From an uncultured Pseudomonas sp. (lineage in GTDB: Bacteria > Pseudomonadota > Gammaproteobacteria > Pseudomonadales > Pseudomonadaceae), in assembly GCA_946886875.1 (NCBI GenBank), contig CAMPJN010000016.1, positions 1 to 23,144 of the forward strand: a stretch of 23,144 nucleotides of DNA, given 5' to 3'. This document shows, in pieces, positions 14,981 to 22,152 of the stretch (positions within the stretch are counted from its first letter, which is position 1; each line of letters begins with the position of its first letter). A program made the translations under genes and the position numbers. Below the pieces are notes generated by a model that ran no database searches, was not told the DNA's origin, and saw only the letters and a list, made by a program, of their open reading frames with translations.

Positions 14981-15409
14981 GTGGAGTCCGAATCCATTGT
15001 CTATGGCTGTATCCGCGACTGGCCGTCGGAGAGTTCGGCGGAAAGTCGTTTGCGTCGCCAGATCAACAGTCAGGTGCTCGCCGAGCTGCCGGCGGGCGAT
15101 GCCTGGTCGTTTCTCGGGCGTGAGATGTTCGCCTCCTGCCTGCAGCCAAGCGCTGGTTTGTACCAGACCCAGGTGATTCATTTCGGCGCCAGCTACCGTT
15201 CCGTCGAGTACGAGTGGAGCCTCTGGGTCGTGCAGTTCGAAGCGTTGCTCAAACGGCTGTACTGGACCAGCGCCGTGGTGCACCTGGAGACCGAACTGAA
15301 CGGCACCCACACCTTTCGCTGGGAATCGGATAACGGCCTGCACAGCCCTCAGGAAGGCGAGCTGCGGGTGCGCTGCGCCTGGGAGCGCGAGGGCGGGGGG
15401 CGTGGCTAG
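14981..15409 (+). CDS. Unrecognised 142-aa protein
   Basis: I do not recognise this protein. GTG 14981 is the best start: GGAG at 14970-14973 lies 7 bp upstream, and the reading MESESIVYGCIRDW looks like a natural N-terminus. It is soluble, with no signal peptide or membrane helix, and fairly aromatic: WSFLGREMFASCLQPSAGLYQTQVIHFGASYRSVEYEWSLWVVQFEALL (42-90), then beta-like VVHLETELNGTHTFRWE and ELRVRCAWERE near the end. Codon use resembles the neighbours, which supports a real gene. It follows the MFS gene by 93 bp and precedes REP sequence. Its role cannot be inferred from context. Confidence 0.65.
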   Translation: MESESIVYGCIRDWPSESSAESRLRRQINSQVLAELPAGDAWSFLGREMFASCLQPSAGLYQTQVIHFGASYRSVEYEWSLWVVQFEALLKRLYWTSAVVHLETELNGTHTFRWESDNGLHSPQEGELRVRCAWEREGGGRG

Positions 15410-15418
15410 GAAGGTGAT

Positions 15419-15508
15419 TGCCCCGGGGTTCACCCGGGCTGCGGGCTAACAGCGATGGTGGAAGAGGTATTGCCAGTGTCTGTTTTCCCGGATTTCATCC
15501 AGGCTACA
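15419..15508. repeat. REP-type sequences between the 142-aa gene and yheU
   Basis: Two partial palindromes. GCCCCGGGGTTCACCCGGGC (about 15420-15439) folds on itself, and CCCGGATTTCATCCAGGCTAC (15487-15507) is a one-mismatch version of the half-element seen after ttcA. This is the only recognisable content of the 114-bp gap; it may serve as a bidirectional transcript end between convergent genes. Confidence 0.65.
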
Positions 15509-15523
15509 AGAGCGGCATGTGCG

Positions 15524-15757
15524 TTACAGAGCCGTCAGCCATTCCTTGGGCACGTCGCGTTTCAGCGCGAGCTGGCATTGCTGGCTCTCGGGGTCGAATA
15601 CGATTACCGCTTCGCCTTTATCGAGCGCTTTACGTACCCGTTGCACGCGGGTTTCCAGCGGGGTTTCGTCGCCGTTGTCGGTGCCTTCGCGGGTGACGAA
15701 GTCTTCGATCAGGCGGGTCAGGGTGTCGGCTTCCAACAGGTTGGCGGGGATCAGCAC
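15524..15757 (-). CDS. YheU family protein
   Basis: A 77-aa cytoplasmic protein matching E. coli YheU: N-terminal LIPANLLEADTLTRLIEDFVTREGTDNGD against [29 protein letters not shown], and the central VRKALDKGEAVIVFDPE against VKRQLQCGEAVLVWSE. The function of the family is unknown. The start is GTG 15757, since the nearby ATG at 15765 is out of frame; TGGAG lies about 10 bp upstream. It shares orientation with the kinase and NAGGN genes, but the 178-bp repeat element in between makes cotranscription uncertain. Confidence 0.88.
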   Translation of the reverse strand: MLIPANLLEADTLTRLIEDFVTREGTDNGDETPLETRVQRVRKALDKGEAVIVFDPESQQCQLALKRDVPKEWLTAL

Positions 15758-15793
15758 GGCGTCATACTCCAGAACACAGTGGCGATGCTAACA

Positions 15794-15971
15794 GGTCGTT
15801 GAAAAACTACCTACGTTGGCCCTTTTGATTAAAGAGATGGGCGTTAAAAACAGGCTCGGCAAGCCGCTTGCGGGGCCGCCATCGGTATTGTCTTGCCTGC
15901 CTCGGCTCGGGCTTCCTGCTTCGCTCTACCTCCTGCATCCATGCAGTCGTCGCCTACGTTTTTCAACGGCC
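15794..15971. repeat. 178-bp MITE-like palindromic element, copy B (inverted relative to copy A)
   Basis: Read on the minus strand, it shares three exact blocks with copy A: 22 bp (15950-15971 with 1109-1130), 19 bp (15841-15859 with 1193-1211) and 21 bp (15798-15818 with 1220-1240). Its terminal inverted repeats, 15794-15807 and 15958-15971, match 13 of 14. The centre (about 15860-15949) is unrelated to copy A and breaks the inner stems. It lies 32 bp past the kinase stop codon. Confidence 0.85.
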
Positions 15972-16002
15972 TGCTAACGCGCCTTGGGCGTACTGGCCAC
16001 GC

Positions 16003-18753
16003 TCAACTGTGGTGCGCCGGTTTATACAGATAACTCTCCAGGGTGCTATACAGCTTCGCGCTGTCCAGCGGTTTGCCGAGAAAGTCGTCCATGCCGACCG
16101 AAATACCGTGTTGGCGGTGCTCATCGAGAATATGCGCGGTCAGGGCGATGATGGGCACGGCCGGCAGGCCCTGCTGGCGCTCCAAGCGACGGATTTGCCG
16201 AGTGGCTTCGAAACCGTCCATTTCCGGCATTTCGCAATCCATCAGAATCAGCTGAATCGCCGCCGGTTCGCGCTGGTATTCGCGCACCGCCGCCAGGCCG
16301 TTGGTTACCAGGCGCACGCTGTAGCCGCGTTTTTTCAAGAAGCCTTGCACCACCATCTGGTTTATCGGGTTGTCTTCGGCGACAAGAATGCACGGCGCGT
16401 CTTCGCTGTCGCAGTGCATCTCCCGGGCAGGGCTTTGGTGTTCGCTGGGCGGTTGTTCGTAAAGGTCGTTGAGGGCCTGGCGCAAGGCGGTAATCGCCAG
16501 GGGCTGCGGTAGGCCGAGCACTCGCATGCCTTCGCTCGACAACACTGTCTGGCACTGCTCGGGAGCGCACAGGAGCAACACCCGTTGCCCAGGTTGGATC
16601 TTTGGACGCAGCGAATCGAGCCAGTGCTGGATGCTGCCGGGCCATGGCGCCATCAGCACCAGCAGCGGCGGCGTGATGAAATCTTCCAGGTACTCATGCA
16701 GGCGTTCCGGGCGCAGGCAGCGCTCGGTGCGCATGCCCCAGCGGCCGAGTATCCGGCTCAGGGCGTCCAGGCCCTGGCTATCTAGGGAACCGAGCAGGGC
16801 CGTTTTGCCGCGCAGCAACTCGCCCAGCGGGTCGGTCTCTTCGATAGCGTTGCTCAGCGGAATATGGAAGGTGAAACGCGTACCTTGCCCAGGCGTACTT
16901 TGTACTTCGATGCTACCGCCCATCATTTCCACCAGCTCCTTGCTGATGGCCAGACCCAGGCCGCTGCCGCCATAACGGCGGGTGGTGCTGGAGTCTACCT
17001 GGGCGAAGGATTCGAACAGCTGGCTTTGGCCTTGATCATCGATACCGATGCCGCTGTCGCTGATGGCGAACGCCAGGCGCGGCCCGCCCTGGGAGTCGTT
17101 GCGGCGGCTGACGTTCACCGATACATAGCCTTCGCCGGTAAATTTCAGGGCATTGCTCAGCAAATTCATCAGCACCTGCTTAAGCCGTGTGGGGTCGCCC
17201 AGGATGCGCCGTGGCACCCCCGCGTCGAGGCTGACGTAGAGGCGCAGGCGCTTGTCCAGGGCTTGGCCGGTAAACAGGCTGAGGGTATCGGAGACCAGCT
17301 CTTCCAGATCGAAGTCGATATGTTCCAGGCTGAGCTTGCCGGATTCGATACGCGCGTAGTCGAGAATGTCGTTGATGACGGCCATAAGTGAGCTACCGGA
17401 GCTGGAAATAGTGTCGACGTAGAAGCGTTGGCTGCGATCCAACGGGGTTTCTTTGAGCAGTTGCAGCATGCCCAGTACGCCATTGAGCGGCGTACGGATT
17501 TCATGGCTCATCTTGGCCAGAAAACGGCCTTTGGCCTGGTTCTCGATTTCCGCCTGCTCGGCGGCGCGGCGCGACTGGAAGCCTTCTTCCTTGAGCAGGT
17601 TGATACGGTCCGCCAAGCCTATGGACAACATGATCAGTTCGATGGTTACGCCGATCTTCACCACCGCCGCCCCATACAGGCCGAACAGTTCGACACCCAG
17701 GGAACCCGAAGTGGCGATGATGAACGAGACCAGCAAAATGCCCCAGGCGATGATGTAGTAAGAGCCATAGCGCAGCCCCTTGCGCCAGACATAGGCGCCA
17801 CTGACCAGCAGGACCAGGGAAACCGCCAGCACCGTCAGGCTGGCGAGAATGTTCCAGGCCTGCAGGCCGATCAGCGGCACCGATATCAGGCAGGCGCCGA
17901 CCAGCAGCATAAAGCCGCGCAGGCCCAGGTCGAGACGTGGGAAATGTTGCCGGGTGTGCAGAAAATAGCGGCTGAACTGGGTGGCCGTGAGGCAGTGGAT
18001 ATACATCAGGATATAGATGCTCACCGACTGCAGGCCGACGTGTTCGGGCAGTAATTTGAACAACATGCCGTCGAAACTGGCCGCGAACAGGCCGATATTA
18101 AGGTTGTACAGCAGGTACCAGAAATAGGCGGGTTCGCGCAGCGATAGGAACAGGAACAGGTTGTAGCAGAACATCGCGAAAACCACGCCGTAGAAGGCGC
18201 CGTTGATGCCCATAAGATTTTCCTGCACCGCCGCGCTGGCGGTGTAGCTGCTGAAGAACAACGGCAGGAAAATCGTGCTGGTGGTTTCCACGCGCACCAG
18301 CAAGGTGCTCTCGCCCACGGGCAGATCGAGCGGGAACCAGAAATTGCGCACCTGCACCGGGCGCTGGGCGAAGGCGTAGCGATCGCCGCTTTCTTGCTGC
18401 TGCCATTGGCCGGAGGGCGGCGCCAGGTAAACCTGGACATGGTCGAGCAGTGGGTAATTGACTTCCAGGTAGCCGGACAGGGTCTGCGCCAGCTGGTTGT
18501 TCAGGCGCACTTTGAACCACCAGGGTGATGCGTTCTTGCCGAGGTTGACGTGGTCGCCACGCAGCGCGATGAAGCGCTCGTCGGGTAGGGTGCTGACCTG
18601 CTCGGGGGTCAGATTGCCCTCGGTGTCTTGCAGGTAGCCCAGGAAAGGCCCCAGAGAAATGCGTAAATCCTGCCGATCCAGCTCAGCCGGCGACAAGGCC
18701 CACGCCGGGCTGCACAGCCAGAGCAATAGCACCGCCAGGCATATACGCGGCAT
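16003..18753 (-). CDS. 7TMR-DISM hybrid sensor histidine kinase
   Basis: A 916-aa inner-membrane hybrid kinase. A signal peptide (1-19, ending PAWA) leads to a periplasmic 7TMR-DISMED2 domain (about 25-165), a 7TM-DISM membrane module (about 180-385), a short coiled linker (386-410), HisKA with phospho-acceptor His417 in [11 protein letters not shown], and HATPase_c with N-box NLLSNALKF (530-538), DSGIGI (566-571) and GGSGLGL (595-601). Residues about 648-765 look like a degenerate receiver lacking the acidic pair and phospho-Asp. The C-terminal receiver (788-910) is intact: Glu793/Asp794, Asp839, Thr872, Lys894. No output domain is present, so it should signal through a phosphotransfer partner. 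It lies 142 bp downstream of the M42 peptidase of the NAGGN cluster; a role in osmotic or envelope sensing is inference. The ribosome binding site is weak. Confidence 0.93.
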   Translation of the reverse strand: MPRICLAVLLLWLCSPAWALSPAELDRQDLRISLGPFLGYLQDTEGNLTPEQVSTLPDERFIALRGDHVNLGKNASPWWFKVRLNNQLAQTLSGYLEVNYPLLDHVQVYLAPPSGQWQQQESGDRYAFAQRPVQVRNFWFPLDLPVGESTLLVRVETTSTIFLPLFFSSYTASAAVQENLMGINGAFYGVVFAMFCYNLFLFLSLREPAYFWYLLYNLNIGLFAASFDGMLFKLLPEHVGLQSVSIYILMYIHCLTATQFSRYFLHTRQHFPRLDLGLRGFMLLVGACLISVPLIGLQAWNILASLTVLAVSLVLLVSGAYVWRKGLRYGSYYIIAWGILLVSFIIATSGSLGVELFGLYGAAVVKIGVTIELIMLSIGLADRINLLKEEGFQSRRAAEQAEIENQAKGRFLAKMSHEIRTPLNGVLGMLQLLKETPLDRSQRFYVDTISSSGSSLMAVINDILDYARIESGKLSLEHIDFDLEELVSDTLSLFTGQALDKRLRLYVSLDAGVPRRILGDPTRLKQVLMNLLSNALKFTGEGYVSVNVSRRNDSQGGPRLAFAISDSGIGIDDQGQSQLFESFAQVDSSTTRRYGGSGLGLAISKELVEMMGGSIEVQSTPGQGTRFTFHIPLSNAIEETDPLGELLRGKTALLGSLDSQGLDALSRILGRWGMRTERCLRPERLHEYLEDFITPPLLVLMAPWPGSIQHWLDSLRPKIQPGQRVLLLCAPEQCQTVLSSEGMRVLGLPQPLAITALRQALNDLYEQPPSEHQSPAREMHCDSEDAPCILVAEDNPINQMVVQGFLKKRGYSVRLVTNGLAAVREYQREPAAIQLILMDCEMPEMDGFEATRQIRRLERQQGLPAVPIIALTAHILDEHRQHGISVGMDDFLGKPLDSAKLYSTLESYLYKPAHHS

Positions 18754-18895
18754 CCGCGAACCCCATTATCGTGATCAGGCGGCTGAATACTACGCTGATT
18801 TCGCGCGGCCTCCTTTAATTGCCCGTTGGCTGCATAAGGAACTGCGCAACGCTTGGCATTCATGCCTGCCACTTTGCCCGGATGCGTGACGCCCA

Positions 18896-20086
18896 TCAAG
18901 AGTCCTGATCGCGATGGCCGAGCAGGCTGTCGACGGTGGGAACCCGGGTATCGCTTTCCATCTGTGCGTCGTGCTCGATCTGATGGCTGAACCGTTCCAG
19001 CGAGCCTTGCGCCGGCTGGGCATCGCTGGCGAACACCGGCGGGCTGAGCAGGTAGGCACTGAGCAAGCGGCTGAGGGCGGCCAGGCTGTCGATATGGGTG
19101 CGTTCGTAGCCATGGGTGGCATCACAGCCGAAGGCCAGCAGGGCGATACGAATGTCGTGCCCGGCGGTGATCGCCGACTGGGCATCGCTGTGGTAATAGC
19201 GGAACAGATCGCGGCGTACCGGAATCTCGTTCTCGCCGGCCAGTCGCAGCAGTTGGCGCGACAGGTGATAGTCGTAGGGACCGCCGGAATCCTGCATGGC
19301 CACGCTGACCGCATGCTCGCTGGATTGCTGGCCGGGCGCCACAGGTGCGATGTCGATACCGACGAACTCGCTGACGTCCCAGGGTAAGGCCGCGGCCGCG
19401 CCGGAGCCGGTCTCTTCGGTAATGGTGAACAGCGGATGGCAATCGATTTCCGGCTCTATGCCGCTTTCGACGATTGCCTTGAGCGATGCCAGCAGCGCCG
19501 CCACGCCGGCTTTGTCGTCGAGATGGCGGGCGCTGATATGGCCGCTTTCGGTGAATTCCGGCAAGGGATCGAAGGCGACGAAATCACCGACCGAGACGCC
19601 CAGGGATTCGCTATCTGCGCGAGTGGCGCTGTAGGCGTCCAGGCGCAGCTCGACGTGATCCCAACTGATCGGCAACTGATCGACCGCGGTGTTGAAGGCA
19701 TGGCCTGAGGCCATCAACGGCAACACGCTGCCGCGAATCACTCCGTGATCGGTGAACACGCTGACCCGGCTACCCTCGGCAAAACGACTCGACCAGCAGC
19801 CAACTGGCGCCAGGCCCAGGCGACCATTGTCCTGCAGCGTGCGCACTATTGCGCCTATGGTATCCAGGTGCGCCGAAACGGCGCGGTCGGGGCTGCTTTG
19901 CTTGCCCTTCAAGGTGCCGCGAATGGTGCCGCGCCGGGTCATCTCGAAGGGAATGCCGATTTCCTCGAGGCGTTCGGCGACGTAGCGCACTATGGTGTCG
20001 GTAAAGCCAGTGGGGCTGGGAATGGCGAGCATTTCCAGCAGCACCTTTTGCAGGTACTCGAGATCAGGTTCGGGAAGGTGTTGCAT
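18896..20086 (-). CDS. M42-family peptidase of the NAGGN osmolyte locus
   Basis: A 396-aa cytoplasmic metallopeptidase-like protein. ATG 20086 has AAGGAGA upstream; the longer open frame upstream runs through REP sequence and is rejected. Candidate dinuclear metal ligands of the M42 fold are present: His73 (SAHLDT), Asp190 or Asp191 (LDDKAG), Glu224/Glu225 (TEETGSG), Asp245 (GIDIAP) and a late His in CDATHGYERTH (His325 or His331). M42 enzymes are aminopeptidases, but this subfamily is known mainly because it travels with AsnO and Ngg (the 'trio'). It may process or recycle the dipeptide or a precursor, which is inference. The final 45 residues are a polar tail beyond the usual fold. It is third in the minus-strand cluster. 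Confidence 0.9.
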   Translation of the reverse strand: MQHLPEPDLEYLQKVLLEMLAIPSPTGFTDTIVRYVAERLEEIGIPFEMTRRGTIRGTLKGKQSSPDRAVSAHLDTIGAIVRTLQDNGRLGLAPVGCWSSRFAEGSRVSVFTDHGVIRGSVLPLMASGHAFNTAVDQLPISWDHVELRLDAYSATRADSESLGVSVGDFVAFDPLPEFTESGHISARHLDDKAGVAALLASLKAIVESGIEPEIDCHPLFTITEETGSGAAAALPWDVSEFVGIDIAPVAPGQQSSEHAVSVAMQDSGGPYDYHLSRQLLRLAGENEIPVRRDLFRYYHSDAQSAITAGHDIRIALLAFGCDATHGYERTHIDSLAALSRLLSAYLLSPPVFASDAQPAQGSLERFSHQIEHDAQMESDTRVPTVDSLLGHRDQDS

Positions 20087-20131
20087 CAGCGTCTCCTTGG
20101 TACAGCAAAGATGGAAATTTTTTCTTTTAGG

Positions 20132-20299
20132 GTAGGAGCCAGCTTGCTGGCGATCGCCTGTAGCCCGAATGAAACCCGGGGTGCTCGCCAGAATTTTCCC
20201 GGATTGCATCCGGGCTACGGGGCGCGCTCAGGTCGCGTCGGCCAATCGCCAGCAAGACTCAGGTGTCCCCCTTGCTCCTACAGCGGGCGGTTGGCCCGC
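20132..20299. repeat. REP cluster between ngg and the M42 peptidase gene
   Basis: This 232-bp gap holds several palindromes: GTAGGAGCCAGC-TT-GCTGGCGAT (from 20132, stem GCCAGC/GCTGGC), a GTAGCCCG...CGGGCTAC unit (20160-20218) containing CCCGGAT-TGC-ATCCGGG (20198-20214), an inverted relative of the first (ATCGCCAGCAAG at 20245, CTTGCTCCTAC at 20271-20281), and GCGGGC-GGTTG-GCCCGC (20283-20299). This is a BIME-like array inside a presumed operon and could tune relative expression of ngg and the peptidase. Confidence 0.8.
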
Positions 20300-20318
20300 C
20301 CACGATTGTCGTCGCGCA

Positions 20319-22055
20319 TCAGCCGACCTGGCTGAGCGGAAACAACAGGTCGATAAAACGCTCGGCGGTCGGTTGTGGTTGATGGTTGGCCAGGCCGGCG
20401 CGTTCGTTGGCTTCGATAAACACGTAATCGGCCTGATCGGCGGCTGGCACCAGCAGGTCGAGGCCGACCACCGGGATATCCAGGGCGCGGGCGGCTTTTA
20501 CCGCGGCGTCGGCGAGGGTCGGGTGAAGGATATCGGTGACATCCTCAAGGCAGCCGCCGGTGTGCAGGTTGGCGGTCTTGCGCACCGCCAGGCGTTGGCC
20601 TTGGGGCAGGATGCTGGCGTAGTCGACCCCGGCCGCATGTAGCGTACGCAAGGTTTCGGCGTCCTTGGGGATGCGGCTTTCGCCGTCGGTGGCGGCCTGG
20701 CGGCGGCGGCTCTGGGCGTCGATCAGTTCGCCGATGCTGTGCTGGCCGTCGCCGACCACTTCAGCCGGGCGACGGATGGCGGCGGCGACCACTTCGAAGC
20801 CGATCACCAGGATGCGTAGGTCGAGGCCCGGGTGAAAGCTCTCCAGCAGCACCCGGCTGTCGAAAGGCTGGGCGCGTTCTATCGCCGCTTGCACCTCGGC
20901 CGGGCTGCGCAGGTCGACCGCGACGCCCTGGCCTTGCTCGCCGTCCACCGGCTTGACCACCAGGCTGCCGTGCTCGGCGAGGAACGCGGCGTTCTCCTCG
21001 GCGCTGCCGGCCAGGCGCTGGGCGGGCAGGCGCAGGCCGGCGCGGGCCAGGGTGCGATGGGTCAGGCGCTTGTCCTGGCACAGGGTCATGCTCACCGCAC
21101 TGGTCAGGTCGGTCAGCGATTCGCGGCAACGAATCCGCCGGCCGCCCTGGCTCAGGGTGAATAGACCGGCTTCGGAGTCGTCGACCTGTACTTCGATGCC
21201 GCGGCGCAGCGCTTCGTCGACGATGATCCGCGCGTAGGGGTTCATCTCGGTGTGCGGGCCGGGGCCGAGGAACAGGGTCTGGTTGATGCCGTTCTTGCGC
21301 TTGATGCTGAAAGTCTGCAACTCGCGGAAACCCAGCTTGGCGTAGAGCTTCTTGGCCTGGCCGTTGTCGTGCAGTACCGACAGATCCAGGTAGCTCAGGC
21401 CACGGCTCATAAAGTGTTCGATAAGGTGGCGCACCAGCACTTCGCCGACGCCGGGGCGCGTGCAGCGCGGGTCGACCGCCAGGCACCAGAGGCTGCTGCC
21501 GTTTTCCGGGTCTTTGTAGGCCTTGTGATGGTCGAGGCCCATGACGCTGCCGATCACCGTGCCGCTCTCTTCATCCTCGGCCAGCCAATACACCGGGCCG
21601 CCGAGGTGGCGCGGAGTGAGTTTGTCCGGGTCGATCGGCAGCATGCCGCGCATCTGATACAGGCAATTGATCGCCTGCCAGTCCTCGGCGTTCTGCGCAC
21701 GGCGGATACTGTAGCCGCGAAACACGCATTGCGCCGGGCGGTAGTCGCTGAACCACAGGCGCAGGGTGTCGGAAGGGTCGAGGAATAGTTGCTGCGGGGC
21801 CTGCGCCAGCACTTGCTGGGGCGCGGCGACATAAAGCGCGATATCGCGTTCGCCGGCTTGCTCGTTGAGCAGGTCCGCGGCCAGTTGGCTGGCGTCCGGG
21901 TAGGTATGGCCGATCAGCAGTCGACCCCAGCCGCAGTGCACCATCTTGGGTTGGCCCAGCTCGCTGCCGTGTTCCTCGGCAAAGCGTGCTTGCAGACGTT
22001 CATAGGAGGGCGGTTGGCCGCGTAGTAGGCGTTGACTGAGGGCAGTAGCGCGCAT
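20319..22055 (-). CDS. ngg: N-acetylglutaminylglutamine synthetase
   Basis: A 578-aa two-domain cytoplasmic enzyme that makes N-acetylglutaminylglutamine, the backbone of the osmolyte NAGGN. After a 110-residue N-terminal region, a GNAT acetyltransferase domain (about 113-262) shows CLAVDPRCTRPGVGEVLVRHL (acetyl-CoA loop, 191-211) and LYAKLGFREL (238-246). A RimK/cyanophycin-synthetase-like ATP-grasp domain (about 320-575) shows VVKPVDGEQGQGV (366-378), LDLRILVIG (411-419), VGLDLLVP (530-537) and metal-binding FIEANERAGL (546-555). ATG 22055 has AAAGGAC about 10 bp upstream. The fused GNAT/ATP-grasp order is diagnostic. It follows asnO after 97 bp that contain a perfect hairpin and a decayed REP. 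Confidence 0.94.
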   Translation of the reverse strand: MRATALSQRLLRGQPPSYERLQARFAEEHGSELGQPKMVHCGWGRLLIGHTYPDASQLAADLLNEQAGERDIALYVAAPQQVLAQAPQQLFLDPSDTLRLWFSDYRPAQCVFRGYSIRRAQNAEDWQAINCLYQMRGMLPIDPDKLTPRHLGGPVYWLAEDEESGTVIGSVMGLDHHKAYKDPENGSSLWCLAVDPRCTRPGVGEVLVRHLIEHFMSRGLSYLDLSVLHDNGQAKKLYAKLGFRELQTFSIKRKNGINQTLFLGPGPHTEMNPYARIIVDEALRRGIEVQVDDSEAGLFTLSQGGRRIRCRESLTDLTSAVSMTLCQDKRLTHRTLARAGLRLPAQRLAGSAEENAAFLAEHGSLVVKPVDGEQGQGVAVDLRSPAEVQAAIERAQPFDSRVLLESFHPGLDLRILVIGFEVVAAAIRRPAEVVGDGQHSIGELIDAQSRRRQAATDGESRIPKDAETLRTLHAAGVDYASILPQGQRLAVRKTANLHTGGCLEDVTDILHPTLADAAVKAARALDIPVVGLDLLVPAADQADYVFIEANERAGLANHQPQPTAERFIDLLFPLSQVG

Positions 22056-22083
22056 TGGAGTACGTCCTTTGCTTATGCGATGT

Positions 22084-22103
22084 GCCCCGGATAGTGCCGG
22101 GGC
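22084..22103 (-). promoter_or_regulatory. Intercistronic hairpin between asnO and ngg
   Basis: GCCCCGG (22084-22090), ATAGTG, CCGGGGC (22097-22103): a perfect 7-bp GC-only stem about 30 bp upstream of the ngg start, with no U-run. Next to it, 22119-22143 carries a decayed REP half (CTCGGATTGCAGTCGGGCTAC). Possible roles are attenuation or 3'-end protection of asnO mRNA. Confidence 0.5.
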
Positions 22104-22152
22104 TGAAGAGTCGGTTGGCATCCTCGGATTGCAGTCGGGCTACAGACTGAGG

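Noticed and set aside
13874..15433. Minus-strand 519-codon open frame opposite the MFS gene and the 142-aa gene
   Set aside because: Extremely Gln/Arg/His/Pro-rich shadow translation spanning two sense genes and the gap between them.
18754..18895. Promoter for the hybrid kinase
   Set aside because: No hexamer pair with acceptable match and spacing was found in this 142-bp gap; transcription from the NAGGN cluster remains possible.
20087..20209. N-terminal extension of the M42 peptidase (41 extra residues)
   Set aside because: The extension is translated from REP sequence, and a strong AAGGAGA sits directly before ATG 20086.
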